DNA of 64,000 bases, taken from positions 4,216,001-4,280,000 of the forward strand of contig NZ_CP108046.1 of the NCBI RefSeq assembly GCF_041435115.1, written 5' to 3'. Position numbers and translations under genes: made by a program. Below, in pieces: positions 8,859 through 18,307 of the stretch. The DNA is from Streptomyces sp. NBC_00289 (GTDB lineage: Bacteria > Actinomycetota > Actinomycetes > Streptomycetales > Streptomycetaceae). Within the stretch, counting starts at the first letter, position 1, and each line of letters opens with the position of its first letter. The notes under the pieces were generated by a model. It saw only the letters and a list, made by a program, of their open reading frames with translations, ran no database searches and was not told the origin of the DNA.

Positions 8859-10226
8859 GTGCCCGCATCCCACCGGACCGGCAGGCGATCCCTGCTGGTC
8901 GCTTCCGCGACCCTCGTGTCCCTCGCGCTGACCGCGCCCGCCTCCCTGGCGGCCCCCGTCCCGTCGCCGGGCAAGTCCGGGAGTCCGTCGCCGAAAAAGT
9001 CCGCGAGTCCGTCGCCGGAAGGTTCGGCGAGTTCGTCGGCTAGTCCTTCGGTCACTCCCCCGGCGAACATGTCCGCCGTCGGCGGCGCCCGCCTCGCGCA
9101 GGCCGGCCCGCAGGTCAACCTCGCGACGGGTGTCCCGGTACTGCCGAAGGACCTCACCGCGCGCTCGTGGATCGTCTCGGACGCCGAGTCCGGCCAGGTG
9201 CTCGCCGCGCACAACGCGCACTGGCGGCTGCCGCCGGCGAGCACCCTGAAGATGCTGTTCGCGGACACCGTCCTGCCGAAGTTCCCGAGGACGGAGAAGC
9301 ACAAGGTCCGGCCCACCGACCTGGCGGGGATAGGGGCCGGCTCCAGCATGGTCGGGATAAAGGAGGGCGAGACGTACACGGTCCACGACCTGTGGCTCGG
9401 CGTCTTCCTGCGCTCCGGCAACGACGCGGTGCACGTCCTGTCCGCGATGAACGGCGGCGTCGACAACACCGTCCGGGACATGAACGAGCACGCCGAACAG
9501 CTCCAGGCCCTCGACACGGACGTGGTCAGCCCGGACGGCTACGACGCCCCGGGCCAGGTCTCCTCCGCGTACGACCTGACCCTGTTCGCCCGCTCCGGAC
9601 TGCAGAAGAAGGACTTCCGCGAGTACTGCTCGACGGTCACGGCGAAGTTCCCGGGCGAGACGACGAAGAAGAAGGGCAAGTCGGTCCGCGGCTCCTTCGA
9701 GATCCAGAACACCAACCGGCTGCTCAGCGGCGACTCCGACATCTCCGTCTACCAGGGCATCGCGGGCGTCAAGAACGGCAACACCACCAACGCGGGCGCC
9801 ACCTTCACCGGCGTCGCCGAACGCAACGGCAAGGTGCTGCTCGTCACGGTCATGAACCCGGAGAAGAACGAGCACAACGAGGTCTACAAGGAGACCGCCA
9901 AGCTGTTCGACTGGGGTTTCCGGGCAGTCGGCAAGGTCCAGCCGGTGGGTGAACTGGTGCCGCCGAAGGGCACCGCGCAGGCGAGTGCCCAGCCGGGCGC
10001 GAACGCCTCCGGCGAGGCGGGCGGCGCGGGAAGCGGCGGGCCGTCGGCAGCGGGCGCGGCCGGGGAGTCGACGAAGCCGGTGGTGAGCGCCACCTCCGAG
10101 GGCGGATCCGGCGGCATGGGGATCGCGCTGGCGATCACCGGCGGGCTGCTCGCACTGCTCGCGGCGGGCGCGTACCTGGTCAACCGCCGCTGGCCACTGC
10201 CGGATCTGGTACGGCGTCGTCGTTGA
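8859..10226 (+). CDS. D-alanyl-D-alanine carboxypeptidase (S11 family, SCO4847-like)
   Basis: This 455-residue product starts with GTG. It has a signal peptide (cleavage near SLAAPVP), a Ser/Pro/Lys-rich stretch (about 35-68), the penicillin-binding domain, an Ala/Gly-rich linker and a C-terminal anchor helix with a basic tail (WPLPDLVRRRR). The active-site motifs are S128-T-L-K131 and S186-G-N188. The third motif is K305-N-G307 instead of KTG. It should trim the terminal D-Ala of peptidoglycan stem peptides outside the membrane. Its 3' end overlaps the convergent YihY gene by 47 bp. Confidence 0.92.
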   Translation: MPASHRTGRRSLLVASATLVSLALTAPASLAAPVPSPGKSGSPSPKKSASPSPEGSASSSASPSVTPPANMSAVGGARLAQAGPQVNLATGVPVLPKDLTARSWIVSDAESGQVLAAHNAHWRLPPASTLKMLFADTVLPKFPRTEKHKVRPTDLAGIGAGSSMVGIKEGETYTVHDLWLGVFLRSGNDAVHVLSAMNGGVDNTVRDMNEHAEQLQALDTDVVSPDGYDAPGQVSSAYDLTLFARSGLQKKDFREYCSTVTAKFPGETTKKKGKSVRGSFEIQNTNRLLSGDSDISVYQGIAGVKNGNTTNAGATFTGVAERNGKVLLVTVMNPEKNEHNEVYKETAKLFDWGFRAVGKVQPVGELVPPKGTAQASAQPGANASGEAGGAGSGGPSAAGAAGESTKPVVSATSEGGSGGMGIALAITGGLLALLAAGAYLVNRRWPLPDLVRRRR

Positions 10227-11094
10227 CCTCGGGAGCCAACTCGACCTCCTTGCTCTGCGTCGCCGTCCAGGAGGCGCAGAACAGCACCAGCTTCGAGGTG
10301 AAGTTGATCCACAGCAGCAGCGCGACGGGGACGCCGAACGCTCCGTACATGCTCTTCGCGGCCACGCCCTGCATGTAGCCGCTCAGCAGCAGCTTCAGCA
10401 GTTCGAAGCCGACCGCGCCGATCAGCGCGGCCACCATCAGGCGATGGCGCCCCGGTTCGACGCCGGGCAGCAGCGTGAGGACGTACAGGAGCAGCAGGAA
10501 GTCGGCGAGTACGGCGACCAGGAACGCGGCGGTCCGCAGCAGGACGCCGCCCCAGCCGCCCTCGTCGACGCCGAGCTGACGGATGATCCAGCCGACCATC
10601 GCGGAGGCGACGGTGGACGTGGCGAGCGTGACCAGAACCGCGCCGCCGAGCCCGACCAGGATGCCCAGGTCCTTGGCCTTGCGCAGGACCGGGTTCTCCT
10701 CCTCGTCGGGCAGCTCCCACACCGCCCGGAGGCACTCGCGCATCGAGCCGGCCCAGCCGATGCCGGTGAACAGCAGGACGGCGCCCGCGATGAGGCCGAT
10801 GGCACCGGCGTTCTGCACCAGCCCCTCGATGTTCAGCTGGTCGGCGATGCCGGGCACCTGCTCGGTGATCTTGTCCTGCAGATCGTTCTGCTGGTCGGTG
10901 CTGAGGGTGGCGGCGGCGATCGCGGCGGCCACGGTGAGCAGCGGGAAGAGCGCGACGAAGCTGGTGAAGGTCATCGCGGCGGCCAGCCGCGTCCAGTGCA
11001 CCCGGTCCAGCCGCAGGTAGGAGCGCCACGCGTGCGTGCGGGTCAGGCGGGTCACCAGCGGCCCGACGCCCGGGAGCTTTTTCAGCCAGTCCAT
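10180..11094 (-). CDS. YihY/BrkB family inner-membrane protein
   Basis: This 304-residue protein starts at MDWLKKLPGVGPLVTRLTRT and has about six membrane helices. Family-typical pieces include AAAMTFTSFVALFPLLTV, the aqueous-loop region around NIEGLVQNAG and a closing LLLWINFTSKLVLFCASW helix. The family was once thought to be RNase BN; its real function is unknown. Its start overlaps the GtrA stop by 13 bp, so it is co-transcribed with the arabinose-lipid genes upstream. A 25-bp near-duplication (tccatgatccnaccctgccc) spans the junction. Confidence 0.92.
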   Translation of the reverse strand: MDWLKKLPGVGPLVTRLTRTHAWRSYLRLDRVHWTRLAAAMTFTSFVALFPLLTVAAAIAAATLSTDQQNDLQDKITEQVPGIADQLNIEGLVQNAGAIGLIAGAVLLFTGIGWAGSMRECLRAVWELPDEEENPVLRKAKDLGILVGLGGAVLVTLATSTVASAMVGWIIRQLGVDEGGWGGVLLRTAAFLVAVLADFLLLLYVLTLLPGVEPGRHRLMVAALIGAVGFELLKLLLSGYMQGVAAKSMYGAFGVPVALLLWINFTSKLVLFCASWTATQSKEVELAPEVNDDAVPDPAVASGG

Positions 11095-11546
11095 GATCCG
11101 ACCCTGCCCTCGCTAGTCCATGATCCCACTCTGCCCTGGTGGCGGAAGACCCATGTACGGGTGCCCCAAAAGCGCAGGACAGTGGCCAGTGCCATGCCGA
11201 TTCCCGCCCCGGAGACGGTGTCGGCGCGCTGCGAGGTGTAGCCGAGGCCGTAGTGACTGACGGTGAGGCAGAGCAGCTGGACGAGGGCGCCCGCGGCGTT
11301 CACCGCGAAGAAGACGGCGTAGGGGCGCAGGCCTTTGGACCGCAGGTGCCGGTAGGTGCCGAGGGCGTTGCCCGCGTACGCCACCGAGCAGCCGGCGACG
11401 AACGAGAGCACCTTCGCGCTCAGCGGGGCCAGACCGGCGGGGCCGCGCAGGTACGTGAAGAGGGCCAGGTCGGCGGCGTAGGCGAGGAGCCCGACGACGG
11501 CGAAGCCCAGCAGCTCACGCCGACCCGGCCACGCGCGCGTGCTCAC
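11082..11546 (-). CDS. GtrA-family membrane protein (Rv3789-like)
   Basis: This 154-residue product starts at the GTG of VSTRAWPGRRELLGFAVV. It has four predicted helices in the GtrA pattern (FAVVGLLAYAADLALF, SVAYAGNALGTYRHL, ending VLRFWGTRTWVF). GtrA proteins move or hold polyprenyl-phosphate sugars. Next to UbiA, PAP2, DprE1 and DprE2 homologues it corresponds to mycobacterial Rv3789, proposed to act in decaprenylphosphoryl-arabinose handling. The same frame stays open upstream through a 39-bp repeat, so a longer form with a basic N-terminus starting near 11726 cannot be excluded. The C-terminus carries a duplicated GRVGSWT. Confidence 0.85.
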   Translation of the reverse strand: MSTRAWPGRRELLGFAVVGLLAYAADLALFTYLRGPAGLAPLSAKVLSFVAGCSVAYAGNALGTYRHLRSKGLRPYAVFFAVNAAGALVQLLCLTVSHYGLGYTSQRADTVSGAGIGMALATVLRFWGTRTWVFRHQGRVGSWTSEGRVGSWTG

Positions 11547-11576
11547 CGGTCGCCAACGGGGGTCGAGGACGCGGGC

Positions 11577-11740
11577 GCGGTCACGAGGCCGCCACCGCCG
11601 GACGCGCACACACGCGCGGTCACGAGACCGCCACCGCCCGACGCGCACACGCGCGTGATCACGAGACCGCCACCGCCCGACGCGCACACGCGCGCGGTCA
11701 CGAGGCCGCCACCGCCGGACATGCACGCGGGCGTGATCAC
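11577..11740. repeat. 39-bp tandem repeat, about 4.2 copies
   Basis: Units begin at 11577, 11616, 11655, 11694 and 11733, each led by GCGGTCACGAG or GTGATCACGAG. The period is a multiple of three, so the minus strand keeps an open frame of 13-residue Arg-rich repeats joined to the GtrA gene. It is either a non-coding leader or an optional N-terminal extension. Confidence 0.88.
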
Positions 11741-11770
11741 TGTTTCCCCGCGCCGGTCACCCATGCGTGC

Positions 11771-12742
11771 TCACCAGTTCGCCACGGCCAGGCCGTACAT
11801 CGCGAGCCAGACCAGGCCGATCAGGGCGAGCGCGCGGTCGCGCAGGACGACCTCCTCGGGTTCGCCCGCCGTGCCGCGGTCGGCGAAGACGGCGTACCGG
11901 AGGATCGCGAGGACGAAGGCGATCACGGACAGCTGGCGCCAGGGCAGCACGCTCGTGTGCGGCACCCCGCCCTCCTCCAGGGCCCACAGGCAGTAGCCGA
12001 GGACGGCGACGCCGGCCGCCAGCTGCCATACGAAGCGCAGGTAGCCGGTGGTGTACTCGGTGAGCAACGCGCGCGTGGCGCCCGCCTTTCCGGCCATCTG
12101 CACGGCTTCGGAGTAGCGCTTGGCCGCCACCATGAACAGCGCGCCGAAGCCGGTGGTGATCAGGAACCAGCGCGACAGCGGGATGCCGAGGGCGAGGCCG
12201 CCGATGACCGCCCGCATCAGGAACCCGGTCGTCACGACCACGAGGTCGACGACCAGAACGTGCTTGAGGCTGACGCAGTACGCCAGTTGCATGCCCAGGT
12301 ACGCCGTCAGCAGCGCCGCGACCACGGGCGAGACGAGCCAGGCCGCAAGGGCGGGCCCGAAGACCGCGAGGGCACCCCCGACGGCGTACGCGAACGGCAC
12401 CGGGACCTGTCCGGCGGCGACCGGGCGGTGGCACTTGGTCGGGTGGGCGCGGTCGGCCTCGGCGTCACGGGCGTCGTTGATCAGGTAGACGGCGGCGGCG
12501 CAGGCGGTGAACAGGGCGAAGACGAGCGGGAGTCGGGCGACGGCCTGACGGGAGAAGAGCTGCCCGGCCGCGGCCGGGGCGGCGACGACCAGGACGTTCT
12601 TGACCCACTGTTTGGGGCGGGCGGTCCTGAGAAGGCCTCGCGGAAGGGATCCGGGCCGGGGTGGCGGGACGGGCCTGCGGGCGGTGCGCTGCTCGTGGAG
12701 CGCGGTGCGCGCGGTGTCCGTCAGCGGCGCGGTCTCAGTCAT
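11771..12742 (-). CDS. UbiA-family decaprenyl-phosphate phosphoribosyltransferase (Rv3806c-like)
   Basis: This 323-residue prenyltransferase has about nine helices. The first aspartate-rich motif is NDARDAEADRAHPTK and an AKRYSEAV loop lies further on. The opening RTARPKQWVKNVLV matches enzymes that transfer 5-phosphoribose from PRPP to decaprenyl phosphate, the first committed step to decaprenylphosphoryl-arabinose. It overlaps the phosphatase gene upstream by 8 bp and is followed by the GtrA gene, giving pathway order PAP2-UbiA-GtrA. The call rests on motifs plus this context. Confidence 0.92.
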   Translation of the reverse strand: MTETAPLTDTARTALHEQRTARRPVPPPRPGSLPRGLLRTARPKQWVKNVLVVAAPAAAGQLFSRQAVARLPLVFALFTACAAAVYLINDARDAEADRAHPTKCHRPVAAGQVPVPFAYAVGGALAVFGPALAAWLVSPVVAALLTAYLGMQLAYCVSLKHVLVVDLVVVTTGFLMRAVIGGLALGIPLSRWFLITTGFGALFMVAAKRYSEAVQMAGKAGATRALLTEYTTGYLRFVWQLAAGVAVLGYCLWALEEGGVPHTSVLPWRQLSVIAFVLAILRYAVFADRGTAGEPEEVVLRDRALALIGLVWLAMYGLAVANW

Positions 12743-13268
12743 CCGGGCACCCGTTCACCCAGCGCGCTCCGACGCGCGCGGTGAGTGCCCCGAGGGCGGC
12801 GCCCGCCGCCACGTCCGAGGGGTAGTGGACGCCGACGACCAGCCGCGACACGCACATGGCGGCGGCGAGCACGGGGATCACGCGCGCCCCGAGCGCGCCG
12901 TAGGCGACGGCGGCCGCCGCCGCGGACGTCGCGTGCGAACTGGGGAAGGAGTGCCGGCCGGCGGTGCGCACCAGGGGCTCGACGTGTGTGGGGCGCGGAC
13001 GGCGCACCACCCGCTTCACGCCCATGCTGACGAGGTGCGCGCCCGCCGTGAGTGCCGTGCCCCGCAGCCACGCGCCACGCCGGGCGCCGTCCACGGCCGC
13101 TCCCGCGAGTCCCGCCGCGAGCCACAGCGCACCGTGTTCACCGGCCCGGGACAGGGCACGCGCGGCGCCGGCGACGCGTGGGTCTCCGGCGCGGGCGCGG
13201 AGTGCGGAAAGGATTCGGTGATCCACACCTCGGAGGCTTCGTCGGTCCATGTCGTCGAGGTCGTCCAT
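12735..13268 (-). CDS. PAP2-family phosphatase (decaprenylphosphoryl-phosphoribose phosphatase, Rv3807c-like)
   Basis: The 177-residue protein shows all three PAP2 motifs: KRVVRRPRP, PSSHATSAAA and SRLVVGVHYPSDV, with several membrane segments. Next to UbiA it is expected to remove the 5-phosphate from decaprenylphosphoryl-5-phosphoribose. No clear Shine-Dalgarno precedes the first ATG, and a second ATG six codons later is equally possible. It is the first gene of the minus-strand unit and is divergent from the DprE1 gene. Confidence 0.9.
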   Translation of the reverse strand: MDDLDDMDRRSLRGVDHRILSALRARAGDPRVAGAARALSRAGEHGALWLAAGLAGAAVDGARRGAWLRGTALTAGAHLVSMGVKRVVRRPRPTHVEPLVRTAGRHSFPSSHATSAAAAAVAYGALGARVIPVLAAAMCVSRLVVGVHYPSDVAAGAALGALTARVGARWVNGCPDD

Positions 13269-13401
13269 GTGGACTCACTGTTCACGTCAACACCGCCGGA
13301 ACTCCGGCAATATTGAGCGACATCCCATTAATCACCCATTTCGGGGAGGCTGTGTATGTTTCAGAACTAATCGTCCACATAAGGGCGATACGGTCGCCAG
13401 C
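13269..13401. promoter_or_regulatory. AT-rich divergent promoter region, PAP2-UbiA / DprE1
   Basis: This 133-bp gap is markedly AT-rich for the genome, with CAATATTG, CATTAATCACC and GAACTAATCG segments. It must hold promoters for both arms of the arabinose-lipid genes. No Shine-Dalgarno is properly spaced before the DprE1 ATG, so a leaderless or short-leader mRNA is possible. Confidence 0.45.
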
Positions 13402-14751
13402 ATGCCTGCCGACACCGTTTCCGTCACGGGATGGGGACGCACCGCTCCCACCACCGCCCGCCTGATCCGCCCGCGGACCTACGAGGAGGCCGCGGCCGCG
13501 GTCCGGGACTGCGGCACCCGCGGAGGCATCCCCCGGGGGCTCGGACGGGCGTACGGGGACGCGGCGCAGAACGCCGGCGGAGCGGTGTTCGACATGACGG
13601 GGCTGGACCGCGTCCACGCGATCGACGCCGACGGCGGGACCGTGCTGTGCGACGCAGGAGTGTCCCTGCACCGGCTCATGGAAGTGCTGCTGCCGCTCGG
13701 CTGGTTCGTGCCGGTGACCCCCGGCACGCGCTACGTCACGGTCGGCGGCGCGATCGGCGCGGACATCCACGGCAAGAACCACCACGTGTCGGGCTCCTTC
13801 ACCCGGCACGTCCTGTCCCTGGAACTGCTCACCGCCGACGGCGAGATCCGCACGGTGAGCCGCGGCACCCCCCTGTTCGACGCCACCGCGGGCGGCATGG
13901 GCCTGACCGGCGTGATCCTCACCGCGACCGTCCAACTCCAGCCTGTGGAAACCTCCCTGATGTCGGTCGACACCGAGCGCGCGCGGGACCTGGACGACCT
14001 CATGGCGCGCCTGACGGCCACCGACCACCGCTACCCCTACTCGGTCGCGTGGATCGACCTGCTGGCCCGCGGCGCGGCGACAGGTCGCGCCGTCCTCACG
14101 CGCGGCGCGCACGCGCCGCTGGACGCACTCTCCGCACGCGCGCGCAGAGCCCCGCTGTCCTTCCGCCCCGGCCGGCTCCCGGCACCCCCCGCCTTCCTCC
14201 CGGAGGGACTGCTCAGCCGCAGGACCGTGGGCTGGTTCAACGAACTCTGGTACCGGAAGGCGCCCCGCGCGCGTACCGGTGAACTCCAGCGCCTCGCCAC
14301 GTTCTTCCACCCCCTGGACGGGGTGCCGCACTGGAACCGGATCTACGGCCGCGGCGGCTTCGTGCAGTACCAGTTCGCCGTCGGACACGGCCGGGAGGAG
14401 ACCCTGCGCCGGATCGTGCGGCGCCTCTCGCAGAGCAGGTGCCCGTCCTTCCTCGCCGTCCTCAAACGCTTCGGCGACGCGGACCCGGGCTGGCTCTCCT
14501 TTCCCCTGCCCGGCTGGACGCTCGCCCTGGACATCCCCGCCGGACTGCCCGGGCTCGGCGCCCTCCTCGACGAACTCGACGAGGAGGTCGCCGCGGCCGG
14601 CGGGCGGGTCTACCTCGCCAAGGACTCCCGGCTACGGCCCGAACTGCTCGCCGGGATGTACCCGCGGCTGGACGACTTCCGCGCCCTGCGCGCGGAGCTG
14701 GACCCGCGCGCGGTGTTCACGTCGGACCTTGCCCGCCGGCTCGGGCTCTAG
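13402..14751 (+). CDS. dprE1: Decaprenylphosphoryl-beta-D-ribose 2'-oxidase (DprE1-like FAD enzyme)
   Basis: This 449-residue enzyme has a VAO-type FAD-binding N-terminal half (PRGLGRAYGDAAQ loop) and a substrate half. Residues matching M. tuberculosis DprE1 are visible: H123 in DIHGKNHH (H132), Y404 and K407 in VYLAKDSR (Y415, K418). The C-terminus DPRAVFTSDLARRLGL is also family-typical. It should oxidise the ribose 2'-OH of decaprenylphosphoryl-ribose. At the position of M. tuberculosis C387 (GWNxC) this protein has A375 (GWTLALD). The DprE2 partner follows after a 163-bp gap. Confidence 0.94.
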   Translation: MPADTVSVTGWGRTAPTTARLIRPRTYEEAAAAVRDCGTRGGIPRGLGRAYGDAAQNAGGAVFDMTGLDRVHAIDADGGTVLCDAGVSLHRLMEVLLPLGWFVPVTPGTRYVTVGGAIGADIHGKNHHVSGSFTRHVLSLELLTADGEIRTVSRGTPLFDATAGGMGLTGVILTATVQLQPVETSLMSVDTERARDLDDLMARLTATDHRYPYSVAWIDLLARGAATGRAVLTRGAHAPLDALSARARRAPLSFRPGRLPAPPAFLPEGLLSRRTVGWFNELWYRKAPRARTGELQRLATFFHPLDGVPHWNRIYGRGGFVQYQFAVGHGREETLRRIVRRLSQSRCPSFLAVLKRFGDADPGWLSFPLPGWTLALDIPAGLPGLGALLDELDEEVAAAGGRVYLAKDSRLRPELLAGMYPRLDDFRALRAELDPRAVFTSDLARRLGL

Positions 14752-14783
14752 GGCCTGCCCTTCACTTCGGTCGCTTCGGTCGC

Positions 14784-14819
14784 TTCGTTTGTTCGTTTGT
14801 TCGTTTGTTCGTTTGTTCG
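14784..14819. repeat. 8-bp microsatellite (TTCGTTTG, 4.5 copies) between dprE1 and dprE2
   Basis: Four and a half perfect TTCGTTTG units follow two copies of the 9-mer CTTCGGTCG. The run is T-rich on the plus strand, odd for this genome, and lies in the 163-bp spacer. Slippage would change the spacer length but not a protein. Confidence 0.9.
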
Positions 14820-14914
14820 GGCAATGGTTTGGCCCTTGTTCTGGTCGTTGTTCCGGCCCTGTTCTGGTCGTTCGTTTCGGGCCTGTCGGCCCGCGCCATC
14901 CTTTAGGAGCTGTC

Positions 14915-15670
14915 GTGAAGGACGCCTTCGGCATTCCCCAGTCCCTGCTCGTCCTCGGCGGTACGTCCGAGATCGCGCTGGCCACCGCCCGCCGGATGAT
15001 CGCCCGCCGCACCCGCACGGTGTGGCTGGCGGGGCGCCCCTCCCCCGCCCTGGACACGGCCGCCGCGCAACTGCGCGCGCTGGGGGCCGCTGTGCACACC
15101 GTCGCCTTCGACGCGCTCGACCCCGAGTCCCACGAGGCGGTGCTCGGGAAGGTCTTCGCCGAGGGCGACGTCGACATGGTGCTGCTCGCCTTCGGAATCC
15201 TCGGCGACCAGGCGCACGACGAGCGTGAGCCGGTGAACGCGGTGCGCGTCGCCCAGACCAACTACACGGGCGCGGTGTCGGCGGGCCTGGTCAGCGCCGG
15301 CGCACTGCAGGCCCAGGGCCACGGCTCCCTCGTGATCCTCTCCTCCGTCGCCGGCGAACGGGCCCGCCGCTCCAACTTCATCTACGGCTCCAGCAAGGCC
15401 GGCCTGGACGCCTTCGCCCAGGGGCTGGGCGACGCCCTGCACGGTACGGGCGTCCACGTCATGGTCGTACGCCCCGGGTTCGTCCGCTCGAAGATGACCG
15501 CCGGACTTGAGGAGGCCCCGCTGGCGACGACGCCGGAAGCCGTCGCGGCGGCCGTCGAGCTGGGGCTGCGCAGGCGGTCGGAGACGGTGTGGGTGCCAGG
15601 GGCACTGCGGATGGTGATGTCGGCGTTGCGCCACCTGCCGCGTTCGGTGTTCCGACGCCTGCCGGTCTGA
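14915..15670 (+). CDS. dprE2: Decaprenylphosphoryl-2-keto-ribose reductase (DprE2-like short-chain dehydrogenase)
   Basis: This 251-residue SDR protein starts at a GTG with AGGAGC upstream. It has the nucleotide-binding turn LLVLGGTSEIALATA, the catalytic serine in VILSSVAGER and the YGSSK motif. The family reduces the 2'-keto intermediate made by DprE1, giving decaprenylphosphoryl-arabinose. It completes the pathway encoded by the neighbouring genes. The C-terminus (HLPRSVFRRLPV) resembles mycobacterial DprE2. Confidence 0.93.
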   Translation: MKDAFGIPQSLLVLGGTSEIALATARRMIARRTRTVWLAGRPSPALDTAAAQLRALGAAVHTVAFDALDPESHEAVLGKVFAEGDVDMVLLAFGILGDQAHDEREPVNAVRVAQTNYTGAVSAGLVSAGALQAQGHGSLVILSSVAGERARRSNFIYGSSKAGLDAFAQGLGDALHGTGVHVMVVRPGFVRSKMTAGLEEAPLATTPEAVAAAVELGLRRRSETVWVPGALRMVMSALRHLPRSVFRRLPV

Positions 15671-15773
15671 CGGCTTCGGGACGGTGTGACGGCCTGTCGG
15701 GGTCCCGGTGATCGCCGGCCTGACGGCTTCGGGACGGTGTGACGGCCTGTCGGGGTCCCGGTGATCGCCGGCC
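15668..15773. repeat. Perfect 53-bp tandem duplication
   Basis: Two identical 53-bp copies, each starting TGACGGCTTCGGGACGG, abut directly. The first begins in the dprE2 stop codon. A partial, diverged third copy follows. Such perfect copies imply a recent duplication in the convergent spacer between dprE2 and the 2'-5' RNA ligase-like gene. Confidence 0.95.
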
Positions 15774-15833
15774 TGACGCCTTCGGGGCGGTGGCACCGTC
15801 CCGACGCCTACCGTCCGGCGATGCGCGGGCGGC

Positions 15834-16412
15834 TCAGCGGGTGTGGATCGAGCCGCGCTCGACGTGACCCGCCTGCGGCGGTACCACCGGGCCCCCGAAG
15901 ACGTACTCCCGGAGCTGGCGCCACACGCCGTCGGCGCCCTGTTCGTAGAGGGCGAAACCGGTGCACGGCCACTGGGCCTCGTAGTCGGCCAGCTCCTCGA
16001 AGGCGCGGTCCATCGCGTCCTCGCCGATGCCGTGCGCCACGGTGACGTGCGGGTGGTACGGGAACTGCAGCTCGCGTGCCACCGGGCCGGAGGCGTCGCG
16101 GACCTGCTTCTGCAGCCAGGTGCAGGCCTCGGCGCCCAGGACGAGCCGGAGGTAGACGACCGGCGACAGGGGCCGGAAGGTGCCCGTGCCGGACAGTCGC
16201 ATCGGGAACGGCCGGCCGGCCCCGGCGACCTCGGTGAGGTGCGCCTCGACGGCCGGCAGCTCGCTGTCGTCGACCTCCGTCGGCGGCAGCAGGGTGACGT
16301 GCGTGGGGATGCCGTGGGCCGCGAGGTCGCCGAAGCCCGCGCGCAGCTGCTGGATCAGGCTGCCGTGAGGCTCCGGGACCGCGATCGACACGCCGATCGT
16401 TACGGTCCCCAC
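15834..16412 (-). CDS. 2'-5' RNA ligase-family (2H phosphoesterase) protein
   Basis: The 192-residue product has the two HxT motifs of the 2H superfamily: THVTLLPP near residue 38 and PHVTVAHG near residue 122. These two histidines are the catalytic pair in LigT/ThpR enzymes, which act on 2'-5' linkages or 2',3'-cyclic phosphates. The start is GTG. It is downstream of trpS on the same strand but 135 bp away, so probably has its own promoter. The RNA or nucleotide substrate is unknown. Confidence 0.9.
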   Translation of the reverse strand: MGTVTIGVSIAVPEPHGSLIQQLRAGFGDLAAHGIPTHVTLLPPTEVDDSELPAVEAHLTEVAGAGRPFPMRLSGTGTFRPLSPVVYLRLVLGAEACTWLQKQVRDASGPVARELQFPYHPHVTVAHGIGEDAMDRAFEELADYEAQWPCTGFALYEQGADGVWRQLREYVFGGPVVPPQAGHVERGSIHTR

Positions 16413-16547
16413 TGCGTCTCCTGTCGTCGTGTCTGTTTTGTTCTCAGCCGTCCGGCTATCGACTGTACGGCCATGGCTGTGCTGTGGGCAGGCGCAGTCG
16501 TAGTGATGTGCAGCGCTCTGCCCAGTGGTACGTGTGCGCCGTGGCGC

Positions 16548-18299
<1,752 letters not shown>

Positions 18300-18307
<8 letters not shown>

